Source of the DNA: Vibrio sp. ED004
Lineage (GTDB): Bacteria; Pseudomonadota; Gammaproteobacteria; Enterobacterales; Vibrionaceae
DNA: 64,000 nt
Direction of reading: 5' to 3'
Assembly: GCF_023206395.1 (NCBI RefSeq)
Contig: NZ_CP066149.1
Location: 3,534,001-3,598,000, forward strand
Of the stretch, positions 44,965 to 52,941 are shown in pieces. A program made the translations under genes and the position numbers. The notes beneath the pieces were generated by a model. The model did no database searches. It was not told the DNA's origin and was given only the letters and a program-made list of their open reading frames with translations. The number at the start of each line of letters is the position of its first letter. The first letter of the stretch is position 1.

Positions 44965-45172
44965 TTCAGTTCCCTGTCTTAATAGTTGGTTTGATGAAAG
45001 ATTCGATAATCGACAGGGAATGTTAATTACCAAAAATGGCGTAACTGGAGTGCAATTATCGCTCTACTACTCGATGGACAACTCAGACTTTCATAAACCC
45101 GATGTAACCTAAGGCTTAGAACACAAGCTAGATAACAAAAAGGCCACTCACCTTCACGCCTAGTCGCATATT

Positions 45173-45655
45173 TTATTGAGCTTCCAGCTGAACCCAAACA
45201 ACATCTTCATTTGAAGTTGGAACCTCAAACCAAGACCAAAACAGATCTAACATTTCCGGTGTCATTTCATAAGACTTACCATTCAATTCCGAGTTCCGGC
45301 TAAATGCCCTCTGCTTGCAAGTCTCAAACGGAACATCAAGGTAGTGAACTTCGCTGTCCACACCTAGTTTTGATGCCCAGCTTGTAAAAGAATCTCGGTC
45401 AGACTTACGCCAAAAACCAAAGTCAAAAATCACAGGAACACCCAAGGAAAAAAGCTGCATTGCAGACTCCTTGAATAACCCTTGTAGCGTAGCCAACCGG
45501 CGATCAAAAACTTCACGCTCCATATGTTCGCCATACAAAGGAATCATCCACTCATCGATCGAGAAACGAAAAGCCCCATGCTTTTCTGCAAGCGATTTAG
45601 AGTAAGTCGTCTTACCCGAGCCGATAAAGCCACACACCAAATAGATTTTAGTCAT
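45173..45655 (-). CDS. AAA/zeta-toxin-like P-loop kinase
   Basis: 160 residues. Walker A is 'GFIGSGKTT' (residues 9-17), followed by 'FRFSIDEWMIPLYGEHM', and a Walker-B-like 'VPVIFDFGFWRKSDRDSF'. A conserved 'HYLDVPFETCKQRAFSRN' gives the lid arginine. Such small kinases phosphorylate nucleotides, sugars or antibiotics; the substrate is unknown. Its ATG overlaps the stop codon of the preceding small gene (ATGA). Confidence 0.75.
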   Translation of the reverse strand: MTKIYLVCGFIGSGKTTYSKSLAEKHGAFRFSIDEWMIPLYGEHMEREVFDRRLATLQGLFKESAMQLFSLGVPVIFDFGFWRKSDRDSFTSWASKLGVDSEVHYLDVPFETCKQRAFSRNSELNGKSYEMTPEMLDLFWSWFEVPTSNEDVVWVQLEAQ

Positions 45656-45858
45656 GATGCCCCTTTAGTCTCCTTGTTACGCATGATTCTATCTTTCAGA
45701 AGTGTACCAATACTGCTAACGACAAACGTAAAAGCAAACGCCACAATTGGTCGATAGAAATCAAACGCACTATCCGTGATAAAAAAGTACTGATGAATGG
45801 CGACACCCAAACCAACACCTAATGCCAGCTTCAGATTCTTGAAAATCCCTTGATTCAT
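45652..45858 (-). CDS. small membrane protein
   Basis: 68 residues from ATG 45858 (AGAGGG ribosome site). Two hydrophobic helices lie at about residues 10-25 and 36-52, with a basic C-terminus. Translationally coupled to the kinase gene by a 4-bp overlap. Not recognised. Confidence 0.55.
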   Translation of the reverse strand: MNQGIFKNLKLALGVGLGVAIHQYFFITDSAFDFYRPIVAFAFTFVVSSIGTLLKDRIMRNKETKGAS

Positions 45859-45903
45859 GTTCAATCCCTCTTAGAAAGCAAAACTATGTATAGGTGTAAG
45901 TGA

Positions 45904-46135
<232 letters not shown>

Positions 46136-46150
46136 TCATTGACGCCATAG

Positions 46151-46166
46151 TCGTTTGTTATGTTAA
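46151..46166 (-). other. truncated attC start of the AbiGi cassette
   Basis: TTAACATAACAAACGA overlaps the gene's stop codon. Its first ten bases are the exact complement of the cassette's first bases (GTTATGTTAA, 46899-46890), as expected for attC and cassette ends. The rest of the site is replaced by IS110 remnant DNA. Confidence 0.65.
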
Positions 46167-46876
46167 ATATCCCCGTTTAGCGTTGCCAATGATACTATTC
46201 GGGTTTGAAGTATTTTTAAGTCATTTAATGAAAAGCTACCCAGTTCATTGTTTATAAAGTCCACTAGCTTAGGGATATCACCATCTTCAGGTACAAAAAT
46301 ATATTTTATATCGGATGGCGCTATTTCCAACTTTCGTTTTTCTAACTTTTTATTTTCTTCTTGCAATTCTTCCGTTGAATTTTGAGTAAAAAGAAACTTT
46401 ATCTCCCAGTCTGGAATATATCGCCACTCGTTCTCTATATGAAACTCTTTAGTGACAACTTCATTACCCAAAACCATTTTACCTTCCACTGGTTTATGCA
46501 GAGCTAAAAGCTTATAGAGGTGATTATGAGCCTCATCACTGCATTCATCATCAAAATCATGCTGCATAAAAAACTTAAGTGATTTTTGAGTCAAACCATC
46601 TTCAGAGCTATAGATTACAGGGTTTAGGTTATTCTTTCTTCCCCACTCTTTACTCAAACCTAAACCAAATCGACCGTAAAAGCTTGTGTGCTCAGAAATC
46701 CTCGACAGTGGAATGTCACAAAAACACGACATTGGGTAAGCTACATAGTCGTTATTACCACCCATCCACTCTATATCTTCCATACAATAACGAGGGAATA
46801 TGCCATTCTTTAGAATGGACTTTAGAACGTCTAAAGATCTTGTAAAGTGGAACAAACTATCAGATTTTGGTTTCAT
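46163..46876 (-). CDS. AbiGi-like abortive-infection protein on an integron cassette
   Basis: 237 residues. 'MKPKSDSLFHFTRSLDVLKSILKNGIFPRYCMEDIEW' and 'YPMSCFCDIPLSRISEHTSFYGRFGLGLSKEWG' match the AbiGi antitoxin family of abortive-infection systems. Later residues ('KEFHIENEWRYIPDW', '[19 protein letters not shown]') fit the same family. In known pairs AbiGi acts with AbiGii, but no AbiGii-like gene is next to it here. It starts 14 bp after the cassette boundary with GAGGAAAG as ribosome site. Confidence 0.65.
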   Translation of the reverse strand: MKPKSDSLFHFTRSLDVLKSILKNGIFPRYCMEDIEWMGGNNDYVAYPMSCFCDIPLSRISEHTSFYGRFGLGLSKEWGRKNNLNPVIYSSEDGLTQKSLKFFMQHDFDDECSDEAHNHLYKLLALHKPVEGKMVLGNEVVTKEFHIENEWRYIPDWEIKFLFTQNSTEELQEENKKLEKRKLEIAPSDIKYIFVPEDGDIPKLVDFINNELGSFSLNDLKILQTRIVSLATLNGDI

Positions 46877-46968
46877 ACTTTCCTCATTATTAACATAACG
46901 AATGACATGGATTCCCCCTACCGAGGATCTACCACACTTATGTGGTACTTAATTGCACCGGAGGCACC

Positions 46969-47994
46969 ATGTCTAATTATTCTTATTTCTGCGGTATCGA
47001 CCTAGCCAAAAACCACTTTAGTCTTCATGCCGTAGACCAAAACGGTAAGGTCATACTTCATAAGTCAGTAACTCGCTCTAAACTGCTGACTACAATAGCA
47101 AATATGCCAGTCATGCGTATAGGCGTTGAAGCGTGTGGTGGTGCACATTATTGGGCAAGAACACTCAATAAACTGGGTCACGACGCACGTATTATGGCCG
47201 TTAAATACGTAGTTCCTTATCGAACTAAGGGAAAGAACGACCTTAATGATGCTGTTGCCATATGCGAAGCTGTTCAGCGCCCATCAACTCGCTTTGTGCC
47301 CGTAAAATCCCCCGAGCAACAAGCCATCCTATCGGTACATAGAATGAGAGAACATTGGGTTCGTGAACGCACCGCGCTTATGAATCGCATGCGTGCCCTG
47401 CTTTCTGAATTCGGATTAATCATTCCTGTTGGTCGCTCTTCATTGATGAAACAGGTTCCCTTAATGCTCGAAGATGCAGAAAATGAACTGCCACACCTCG
47501 CAAGAACGGTGATAGCCGATGCTTATCATCACCTTGACGAACTCAATCAACGTATCGCCGATACTGAACAAGTCTTCGATTCTTTTGCTAAGGTCAGCGC
47601 TAATGTTCAACGGGTGATGAAGGTTCGAGGTATCGGGCCGCAAACTGCTACTGCGATACTTGCTTCGATAGGCAATGGTTCTCAATTTGATAAAAGCCGT
47701 GATTTCTCTGCTTGGCTAGGACTAGTACCAAAGCAATATTCCACAGGAGGGAAACCTCGCTTAGGTCGGATAACCAAACACGGCGACAAATACTTACGAA
47801 CACTATTAGTTCACGGAGCAAGGACCTTGATTGCCAACCTTGGCGACAAGCAAGATAAGTTAAGTCAGTGGTGTCGAGGCGTTCTAGAGCGCAGAGGAAT
47901 GAATCGAGCGATAGTGGCACTTGCCGCGAAGAACGCACGAATTATATGGTCGCTTTTACACAATCAAACAGAATATGAAAACTATGCTGCTTAA
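46969..47994 (+). CDS. IS110/IS1111-family transposase
   Basis: 341 residues from ATG 46969, which has an ideal GGAGG site. The N-terminal RuvC-like DEDD domain begins 'YFCGIDLAKNHFSLHAVDQNGKV', with the first catalytic Asp in 'GIDLAK', the Glu in 'GVEACGG', and 'KNDLNDAVAICEA' for a further acidic pair. The C-terminal Tnp domain has 'VRGIGPQTATAILASIGNGSQFDKSRDFSAWLGLVPKQYSTGGKPRLGRITKHGDKYLRTLLVHGAR' with the conserved serine region. It acts with an element-encoded RNA in this family. Intact here, frameshifted in the left arm. Confidence 0.92.
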   Translation: MSNYSYFCGIDLAKNHFSLHAVDQNGKVILHKSVTRSKLLTTIANMPVMRIGVEACGGAHYWARTLNKLGHDARIMAVKYVVPYRTKGKNDLNDAVAICEAVQRPSTRFVPVKSPEQQAILSVHRMREHWVRERTALMNRMRALLSEFGLIIPVGRSSLMKQVPLMLEDAENELPHLARTVIADAYHHLDELNQRIADTEQVFDSFAKVSANVQRVMKVRGIGPQTATAILASIGNGSQFDKSRDFSAWLGLVPKQYSTGGKPRLGRITKHGDKYLRTLLVHGARTLIANLGDKQDKLSQWCRGVLERRGMNRAIVALAAKNARIIWSLLHNQTEYENYAA

Positions 47995-48014
47995 GTAGAC
48001 ACTTAAGCAGCATA
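47983..48014 (+). other. 13-bp perfect hairpin across the transposase stop
   Basis: TATGCTGCTTAAG and CTTAAGCAGCATA pair around the loop TAGACA. The TAA stop is inside the stem. It may separate mRNA from the noncoding RNA that follows, by stalling or processing. Confidence 0.7.
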
Positions 48015-48240
48015 AAGAGTTAAACCCACTGGGTCATTGCAGACGCTAATGATGGAGATAGGTTAAGACCACTTGCGGAGAGCCTGTTAATGCGGCGGAC
48101 ACACTAGATGTCATCTAACGAATAAGGCACCGCAGTCGCGCAAGTCATCAGGGCCACGACGTATGCGAATCGTCGATAAGTAGGCCGAATGTAGAGCGGC
48201 AGTCCAAAACCCATCAACATAAGTTTAGCGGATGTTTGAC
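48015..48240 (+). ncRNA. candidate bridge RNA of the IS1111-type element
   Basis: The region has no ORF and folds on paper into two neighbouring stem-loops. Loop 1 (stem TGCGG 48074-48078 with CCGCA 48130-48134) contains TTAATGCGGCG at 48087-48097, identical to the attC right end, and TAACGAAT at 48116-48123, matching the other junction. A small GACA/TGTC hairpin lies between them. Loop 2 (GTCGC 48135-48139 with GCGGC 48196-48200) contains GTCAT (48144-48148) and ATGTAGA (48189-48195), matching the joined IS ends. This is the layout of target- and donor-binding loops in IS110-family bridge RNAs. Transcription is inferred. Confidence 0.6.
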
Positions 48241-48259
48241 AACCGGGGGAATCCATGTA

Positions 48260-48378
48260 GCCGCATTAAGGTGTGAGCAACGCTACCACGAAACTTAACT
48301 ATACCACCGTAAACACGACACCCAACGATGGAATGAAAAATGCCAAGCGTTGGGAATCACTCTTAAATGCTTTGTTAG
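48260..48378 (-). other. attC (VCR-like) site, right end split by the IS
   Basis: On the minus strand it begins AGCTAACAAAGC, overlapping the stop codon of the cassette gene, carries the VCR-like CAACGCTTGGCATTTTTC, and ends TTAATGCGGC. The missing last bases (GTTATGTTA) are on the far side of the IS at 46899-46891. TTAGCTAAC at its start is the exact complement of the cassette's first bases at 49159-49167. Confidence 0.85.
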
Positions 48379-49136
48379 CTAAATAACTTCCACGGTCTAT
48401 GTTCGCGCCAAAAACGCATAAAACTACCATATTGCAATCTGAAGTCTTCGCGTCTAGACCATTGCAAATAGTAAGCTGGTATAGAGACCACAAGCGTCAT
48501 TGTTAAAAAGAACATCATCGTAAATAGTGCAAACGAAGCACTTCCAAATGCTTGTGTGATAGGATCACGCTCTCTGACTCTCGTTTTTACTGACCAATCT
48601 TTTTTACGAGGAACAAAGTTCCAACTCACATCGACATCTTCCAATTCTGAGTATGCTGAGTAACTAAACTGTATAGATTCCCCAGGATTCAGCAATGATA
48701 CTCTCCAATGATGATTTGTTTCGTTACTTGACTCCTCTTTAACGACACGCACACCATCGATAATATAATTGGGGTCTGTTGTAATTTCAGGTTGTTCAAT
48801 AAGCTTAGCTTTTTCGGTATCTATAGCTATTGATATTTCTAAGTTATCCACTCCCTCATTACTAACATTTTCAACAACAAAAGTTTTACTTAGTAGGGAG
48901 CGAATCTCTGTTTGATTCTCGTCTTTTAGCGTATATCGTGAGCTTATTTGCAAACCAGGGCTTTTAACAGCTTCTATAATATTCAGCTCTGACTTTGATG
49001 TAATTATTAACTCTTTACTAACCTTACTTTCAAATGCTTTGTTGATTACGATACCAACAACACTAACAAGCACTGTCGTAATCAACGTTAAAATGACATA
49101 CTTCATACTAAATGAAGGTTTAACTTCTGGTTCCAC
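48375..49136 (-). CDS. membrane protein of unknown function, integron cassette
   Basis: 253 residues. One helix lies near the N-terminus (about 12-32), then a soluble beta-rich domain with 'KTFVVENVSNEGVDNLEISIAID' and 'WRVSLLNPGESIQFSYSAYSE' (about 85-180), then a second helix (about 210-232) and a short basic tail. This gives one extracytoplasmic domain between two membrane anchors. It starts with the non-standard GTG 49136 after TTTGGAG. The stop codon overlaps the attC start, the usual arrangement of cassette genes. Confidence 0.65.
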   Translation of the reverse strand: MEPEVKPSFSMKYVILTLITTVLVSVVGIVINKAFESKVSKELIITSKSELNIIEAVKSPGLQISSRYTLKDENQTEIRSLLSKTFVVENVSNEGVDNLEISIAIDTEKAKLIEQPEITTDPNYIIDGVRVVKEESSNETNHHWRVSLLNPGESIQFSYSAYSELEDVDVSWNFVPRKKDWSVKTRVRERDPITQAFGSASFALFTMMFFLTMTLVVSIPAYYLQWSRREDFRLQYGSFMRFWREHRPWKLFS

Positions 49137-49183
49137 TTTTTCTCCAAATTTTAATTATTTAGCTAACAGTTCTTAGACAGAAA

Positions 49184-49207
49184 AATTCTGCATTTAAATA
49201 CAGAATT
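49184..49207. repeat. 24-bp near-perfect palindrome at the cassette border
   Basis: AATTCTG and CAGAATT pair around CATTTAAATA, with one mismatch over 24 bp. It is 17 bp from the presumed cassette edge (GTTAGCTAA). It could be a promoter operator for the cassette or the outer neighbour site. The rest of the 322-bp gap 49137-49458 has only the art terminator. Confidence 0.45.
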
Positions 49208-49384
49208 ATTCTATCTAGTTTCATATAATCGGAACTCTACCACAATTAATCACAGTATTTCAGTGACTTAAAACATAGATAGGCTCATTGAATGACAAAA
49301 TGCAGAATATTTCCATATAGTATGAATTCCGTAAAAACCCCGTCCAACTGGATATAAAAACAGTACCTATGCGCATACCCCAAA

Positions 49385-49428
49385 CACAAAAAAGCCTGCC
49401 ATCTATGCAAACATAAATGGCAGGCTTT
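49385..49428 (-). terminator. artPIQM operon terminator
   Basis: AAAGCCTGCC and GGCAGGCTTT stem followed by six T on the minus strand, 31 bp after the artM stop. It marks the border between core operon and cassette region. Confidence 0.9.
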
Positions 49429-49458
49429 ACACGTTAGTTAAGCTTGTGAGTAGCTAGC

Positions 49459-50127
49459 TTATACCGCTTCGAATGCGAGGGCTTTCTTCTCTACTTGGCG
49501 GAAGATCAGCGTTAATACACCGTTCACTGCTAAGTAGAATGCGCCAGCAATACCGAACACGGTGAGCGTGTCGTAGGTTTGGCCGTTGATTCGCTGAGCG
49601 TAGCCCATCAAATCCATGATGGTGATGGTGCTTGCCAGTGACGTGCCTTTAAAGACGAGAATCACTTCGTTCGAGTAAGCAGGAACGGCGCGGCGCAGTG
49701 CGTATGGCAACAACACTTTCAACGTTCCGATTTTGTCCATGCCGAGTGCACGACACGCTTCCCACTGCCCTGCTGGAATGGCGTTGAATGCGCCTCTGAA
49801 CAGTAGCGTGCTGTATGCTGCGGTGTTCAGTGCGAGTGCTAACATTGCACAGAACCAAGGTTGGCTTAACCAAGTCCAAAGGAAGCTTTCACGAATCCAA
49901 TCGAATTGACCCGGACCGTAATACACCAAGAAGATCTGTACCAATAACGGCGTGCCCGTGAACAGCGTAATAAGTCCACGAGTGAACCAATGTATTACTG
50001 GTAATCTTAGGATCAGCGTTACGGTCATCAACAGTGACAAGATACAACCGACAAGCAATGAAGCGCCTGTGAGTTGAAGACTGGTCACTAAGCCTTCAAG
50101 CATTTGAGAGAGGTATTGTTGATTCAT
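49459..50127 (-). CDS. artM: arginine ABC transporter permease ArtM
   Basis: 222 residues with five membrane helices. The EAA loop '[50 protein letters not shown]' is that of polar amino acid permeases (HisM/ArtM). It starts by a 4-bp overlap with artQ, so the two are coupled. It pairs with ArtQ in the inner membrane. Confidence 0.88.
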   Translation of the reverse strand: MNQQYLSQMLEGLVTSLQLTGASLLVGCILSLLMTVTLILRLPVIHWFTRGLITLFTGTPLLVQIFLVYYGPGQFDWIRESFLWTWLSQPWFCAMLALALNTAAYSTLLFRGAFNAIPAGQWEACRALGMDKIGTLKVLLPYALRRAVPAYSNEVILVFKGTSLASTITIMDLMGYAQRINGQTYDTLTVFGIAGAFYLAVNGVLTLIFRQVEKKALAFEAV

Positions 50128-50810
50128 GCCATTGCCCCTTTGTTACCCAAACCTTGAATAGAGAACTTACCATCAATCACTTTTACCAATCTTTGTGTGA
50201 TTAAAGTGATGACCAAGTAAATTGCAGCTGCTGTCGCGTACCAAGTAAATGCTTCGTGCGTTGCTGCTGATGTTAGTTGTGCTTGTTTCAGCAAATCCGT
50301 TACGCCAATCAGCGAAACTAGCGCGGTGTCTTTTAGTAACACTAACCATTGGTTGGTTAACCCTGGTAGTGCGTGTCTTACCGCTTGAGGTAACACGATA
50401 CGAAAGAATGCACGCGACTGAGAAATACCAAGCGCGCCTGCTGCTTCTCTCTGCCCTTTGCTTACTGCTTTTAATGCACCACGCAAGGTTTGCGAAGCGT
50501 AAGAAGCAAAGATAAGTGACAGTGCAACAACACCAGATAAGAACGGGCTCACTTCTATGAAGTCGCCAGTGATCATGAACAGAACTTGTGTCGAACCAAA
50601 GTAGATAAACAGTACGACCAGAATTTCTGGTAAACCACGAACAATCGTCACAAATGCAGTCGTTGGCCATTTGATTGCAATACGACGAGACATCTCACCA
50701 CTTGCAAACAAAACTGCTAGAACCAATCCAACCAATAGGCTTACGAACGCAAGCTGAACAGTCATCCAGCTTGCTTCGACGAGCCCTAAAGAGTAACCCG
50801 TTAATTCCAT
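50124..50810 (-). CDS. artQ: arginine ABC transporter permease ArtQ
   Basis: 228 residues, five membrane helices. The EAA loop is '[53 protein letters not shown]'. It lies 3 bp after artI. The family transports basic and polar amino acids. Confidence 0.88.
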   Translation of the reverse strand: MELTGYSLGLVEASWMTVQLAFVSLLVGLVLAVLFASGEMSRRIAIKWPTTAFVTIVRGLPEILVVLFIYFGSTQVLFMITGDFIEVSPFLSGVVALSLIFASYASQTLRGALKAVSKGQREAAGALGISQSRAFFRIVLPQAVRHALPGLTNQWLVLLKDTALVSLIGVTDLLKQAQLTSAATHEAFTWYATAAAIYLVITLITQRLVKVIDGKFSIQGLGNKGAMA

Positions 50811-50813
50811 AAA

Positions 50814-51545
50814 TTACTTACCGAAGTACTTGTTGAAGATCTTGTCGTATTCGCCGTTCGCTTTCACTGCTGCAAGTGCAACGTTAAGCTGGTCTACAAG
50901 TTCTTGGTTGCTCTTGTTTACTGCGATGCCAAAGCCGTTACCGAAGTACTCTTGGTTTGTTACTTGGTCACCGACGTACGTTAGGTTGTCTTCTTTCTTG
51001 AACCATTCAGCTACAACGGCTGTGTCACCGAATACAGAATCGATACGACCGTTTTTCATGTCGATGAATGCATCTTGGTAGCTTGAGTAAGGTACCGCTG
51101 TTACGCCAGTCATTTGCTCAAGTAAGAAGCTCTGGTGAGTAGAACCGTTTTGAACACCAACACGCTTACCTTCTAGTGCTGCTTGGTCTGCTACTTTGCC
51201 TTCAAAAGAGATGAATGCTGCAGAGTTGTCGTAGTAAGCATCAGAGAAGTTAACTTGTTGAAGACGCGCTTCAGTGATATCCATTGCTGAGATAGCTGCA
51301 TCGTAACGTTTGAATTTAAGAGCTGGGATCAGGCTATCGAACGCTTGGTTGTGGAAAGTACATGTCGCTTTCATCTCTTCACAAAGTGCGTTTGCTAGGT
51401 CTACGTCAAAACCTTGGATTTGGTTGTTCTCATCCATGTATTCAAATGGTGCGTAAGTTGCTTCCATTGCGAATTTGATTTCTTCTTGAGCTGCTGCGTT
51501 AAAAGAAGCAAGACCGATAAGTGAAGCTAGTAGAATCTTTTTCAT
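50814..51545 (-). CDS. artI: periplasmic arginine-binding protein ArtI
   Basis: 243 residues with Sec signal 'MKKILLASLIGLASFNAAA' and mature start 'QEEIKFAMEATYAPFEYMDENNQIQGFDVDLANALCEEM', the type-3 solute-binding fold. 'AISAMDITEARLQQVNFSDAYYDNSAAF' and 'GVQNGSTHQSFL' line the ligand cleft. Two cysteines near residues 55 and 62 probably form the disulfide seen in this family. Arginine is the likely ligand, from operon order; other basic amino acids are possible. Confidence 0.88.
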   Translation of the reverse strand: MKKILLASLIGLASFNAAAQEEIKFAMEATYAPFEYMDENNQIQGFDVDLANALCEEMKATCTFHNQAFDSLIPALKFKRYDAAISAMDITEARLQQVNFSDAYYDNSAAFISFEGKVADQAALEGKRVGVQNGSTHQSFLLEQMTGVTAVPYSSYQDAFIDMKNGRIDSVFGDTAVVAEWFKKEDNLTYVGDQVTNQEYFGNGFGIAVNKSNQELVDQLNVALAAVKANGEYDKIFNKYFGK

Positions 51546-51664
51546 TTTGTTACTCCGAATACTTGTAATAGTGGCCTGCGGCCATTCTTATAATTTGATT
51601 GTTTTAATTGATGTTGTGTTTAACTAAATCTAGTGAGTCAACTTTCTTTTAATAAATGACTTAC

Positions 51665-52393
51665 TTAATGAGTCAAATATTCAGCAAACTCTGGAGTCTG
51701 CGGATTAATAAATGAATCGCTGGTGCCGTGTTCAACGATGTACCCTTTCTCTAGGTACAGAACGTGGCTAGCAATCTTCTTCGCGAAATCGACTTCGTGC
51801 GTCACGACCACTTGGGTAATGCCCGTTCCGCTCAATTCTTTAATGATGCTCACGACTTGGTTGGTGATCTCAGGATCAAGCGCCGCTGTTGGTTCATCAA
51901 ACAACAACACATCCGGTTTCATCATCAACGCACGTGCAATCGCAACACGCTGTTGTTGACCGCCAGACAATTGAAGTGGCCAAGCGTCTGCTTTGTCGGC
52001 AAGTTGAAGTGTCTTTAGTACTTCTTGAGCTTGCTTGATCGCTTCTTGCTTATCCAAGCCTGCAACTTTGGTTGGTGCTTCAATCAAGTTTTCCATTACC
52101 GTCATGTGTGGCCATAAGTTGTATTGCTGGAACACCATGCCGACTTTACGACGAAGTTTAAGCCCCTGCTTTTCTTGGATTTGGCTTGAAAAATCGAATT
52201 GCTCGTTCGCAATGTCTAATTCGCCGTTGTCCGCGATTTCTAGCAGGTTCAATACACGCAGTAATGAACTCTTGCCCGCGCCGCTTGGGCCAAGCAATAC
52301 CAAAGTTTCACCACTCTCACAGTCGAAACTGATATCGTGAAGAACTTGGGTATCACCGTATGATTTGTTGATGCTCTTTACTTGAATACTCAT
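51665..52393 (-). CDS. artP: arginine ABC transporter ATPase ArtP
   Basis: 242 residues from ATG 52393 ('[18 protein letters not shown]'), matching the usual ArtP start; an ATG 15 bases upstream adds MQYCG. Walker A 'GPSGAGKSS', Q-loop '[13 protein letters not shown]', signature '[15 protein letters not shown]', Walker B '[14 protein letters not shown]' and switch His 'VVTHEV' are all present. It is the first gene of artPIQM and powers uptake with ArtQM. Confidence 0.9.
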   Translation of the reverse strand: MSIQVKSINKSYGDTQVLHDISFDCESGETLVLLGPSGAGKSSLLRVLNLLEIADNGELDIANEQFDFSSQIQEKQGLKLRRKVGMVFQQYNLWPHMTVMENLIEAPTKVAGLDKQEAIKQAQEVLKTLQLADKADAWPLQLSGGQQQRVAIARALMMKPDVLLFDEPTAALDPEITNQVVSIIKELSGTGITQVVVTHEVDFAKKIASHVLYLEKGYIVEHGTSDSFINPQTPEFAEYLTH

Positions 52394-52427
52394 GCCACAA
52401 TACTGCATTAATTGTCATGTGTTGGTT

Positions 52428-52455
52428 ATTCTATTCAATCCGAGGTTTTATGCAA
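52428..52455 (-). promoter_or_regulatory. candidate promoter of artPIQM
   Basis: TTGCAT (52455-52450) and TAGAAT (52433-52428) are 16 bp apart on the minus strand, about 30 bp before ATG 52393. No convincing ArgR box was found. The rest of the 548-bp divergent gap to the ABC exporter gene is AT-rich and without a convincing gene. Confidence 0.5.
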
Positions 52456-52941
52456 GAAAAATGTATAAAAAACTACTTTGTTGAATTTTTGTAACAAATA
52501 TTGCACAAAAAACAGTCGCTATAACTGGTCTTACAACCAAATCTTTCAAGTCATTGATAAGGTTAATATCGAGACAAAAAGCAAACGTTTTGCTATCAAT
52601 TTACAAATCATCGCTCGATTGCAAACTTATGAGTGCACTCTCCTATTAACGCCAATTTACTTGCATAAAAATCAGGGTTAATTAGCTTAGTTTGCTATCG
52701 AACTGATTGGTTCAGAATGCTTAACTTTCCTTTAAGGTCGTTTCGAATTATTCACTTAGGAGTGATGAAATATTGGAAATTGAGTTTCCTAGGGAGCGTC
52801 ACAGCGCAATAAATGCTTTAATGGGTCCTATTCTCAACAACAACTACTTCCCAGCGAACAACGCGCAGTACAGGCAATAAGCCATAACCAATAAGTAACA
52901 AGTCATCTATTTTCAAAGCGACAACACATTAAGGCAGTCAT

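Larger units (their letters stand above)
46900..48259 (+). mobile_element. IS1111-type insertion sequence (IS110 family) inside an attC site
   Basis: 1360 bp. Subterminal 13-bp inverted repeats (CATGGATTCCCCC at 46906-46918 and GGGGGAATCCATG at 48245-48257) are perfect. Six bases lie outside the left repeat and two outside the right, as in IS1111-type elements, which have no target duplication. On the minus strand the flanks join to GCGGC plus GTTATG, restoring a normal attC right end. It encodes one transposase and a 250-bp 3' noncoding end. Confidence 0.88.

Noticed and set aside
52394..52480. ArgR operator before artPIQM
   Set aside because: Only partial matches to an ARG box were seen; none had both half-sites.
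52478..52681. 67-residue ORF between artP and the ABC exporter
   Set aside because: No recognisable domain, poor ribosome site, and AT-rich composition of a regulatory gap.
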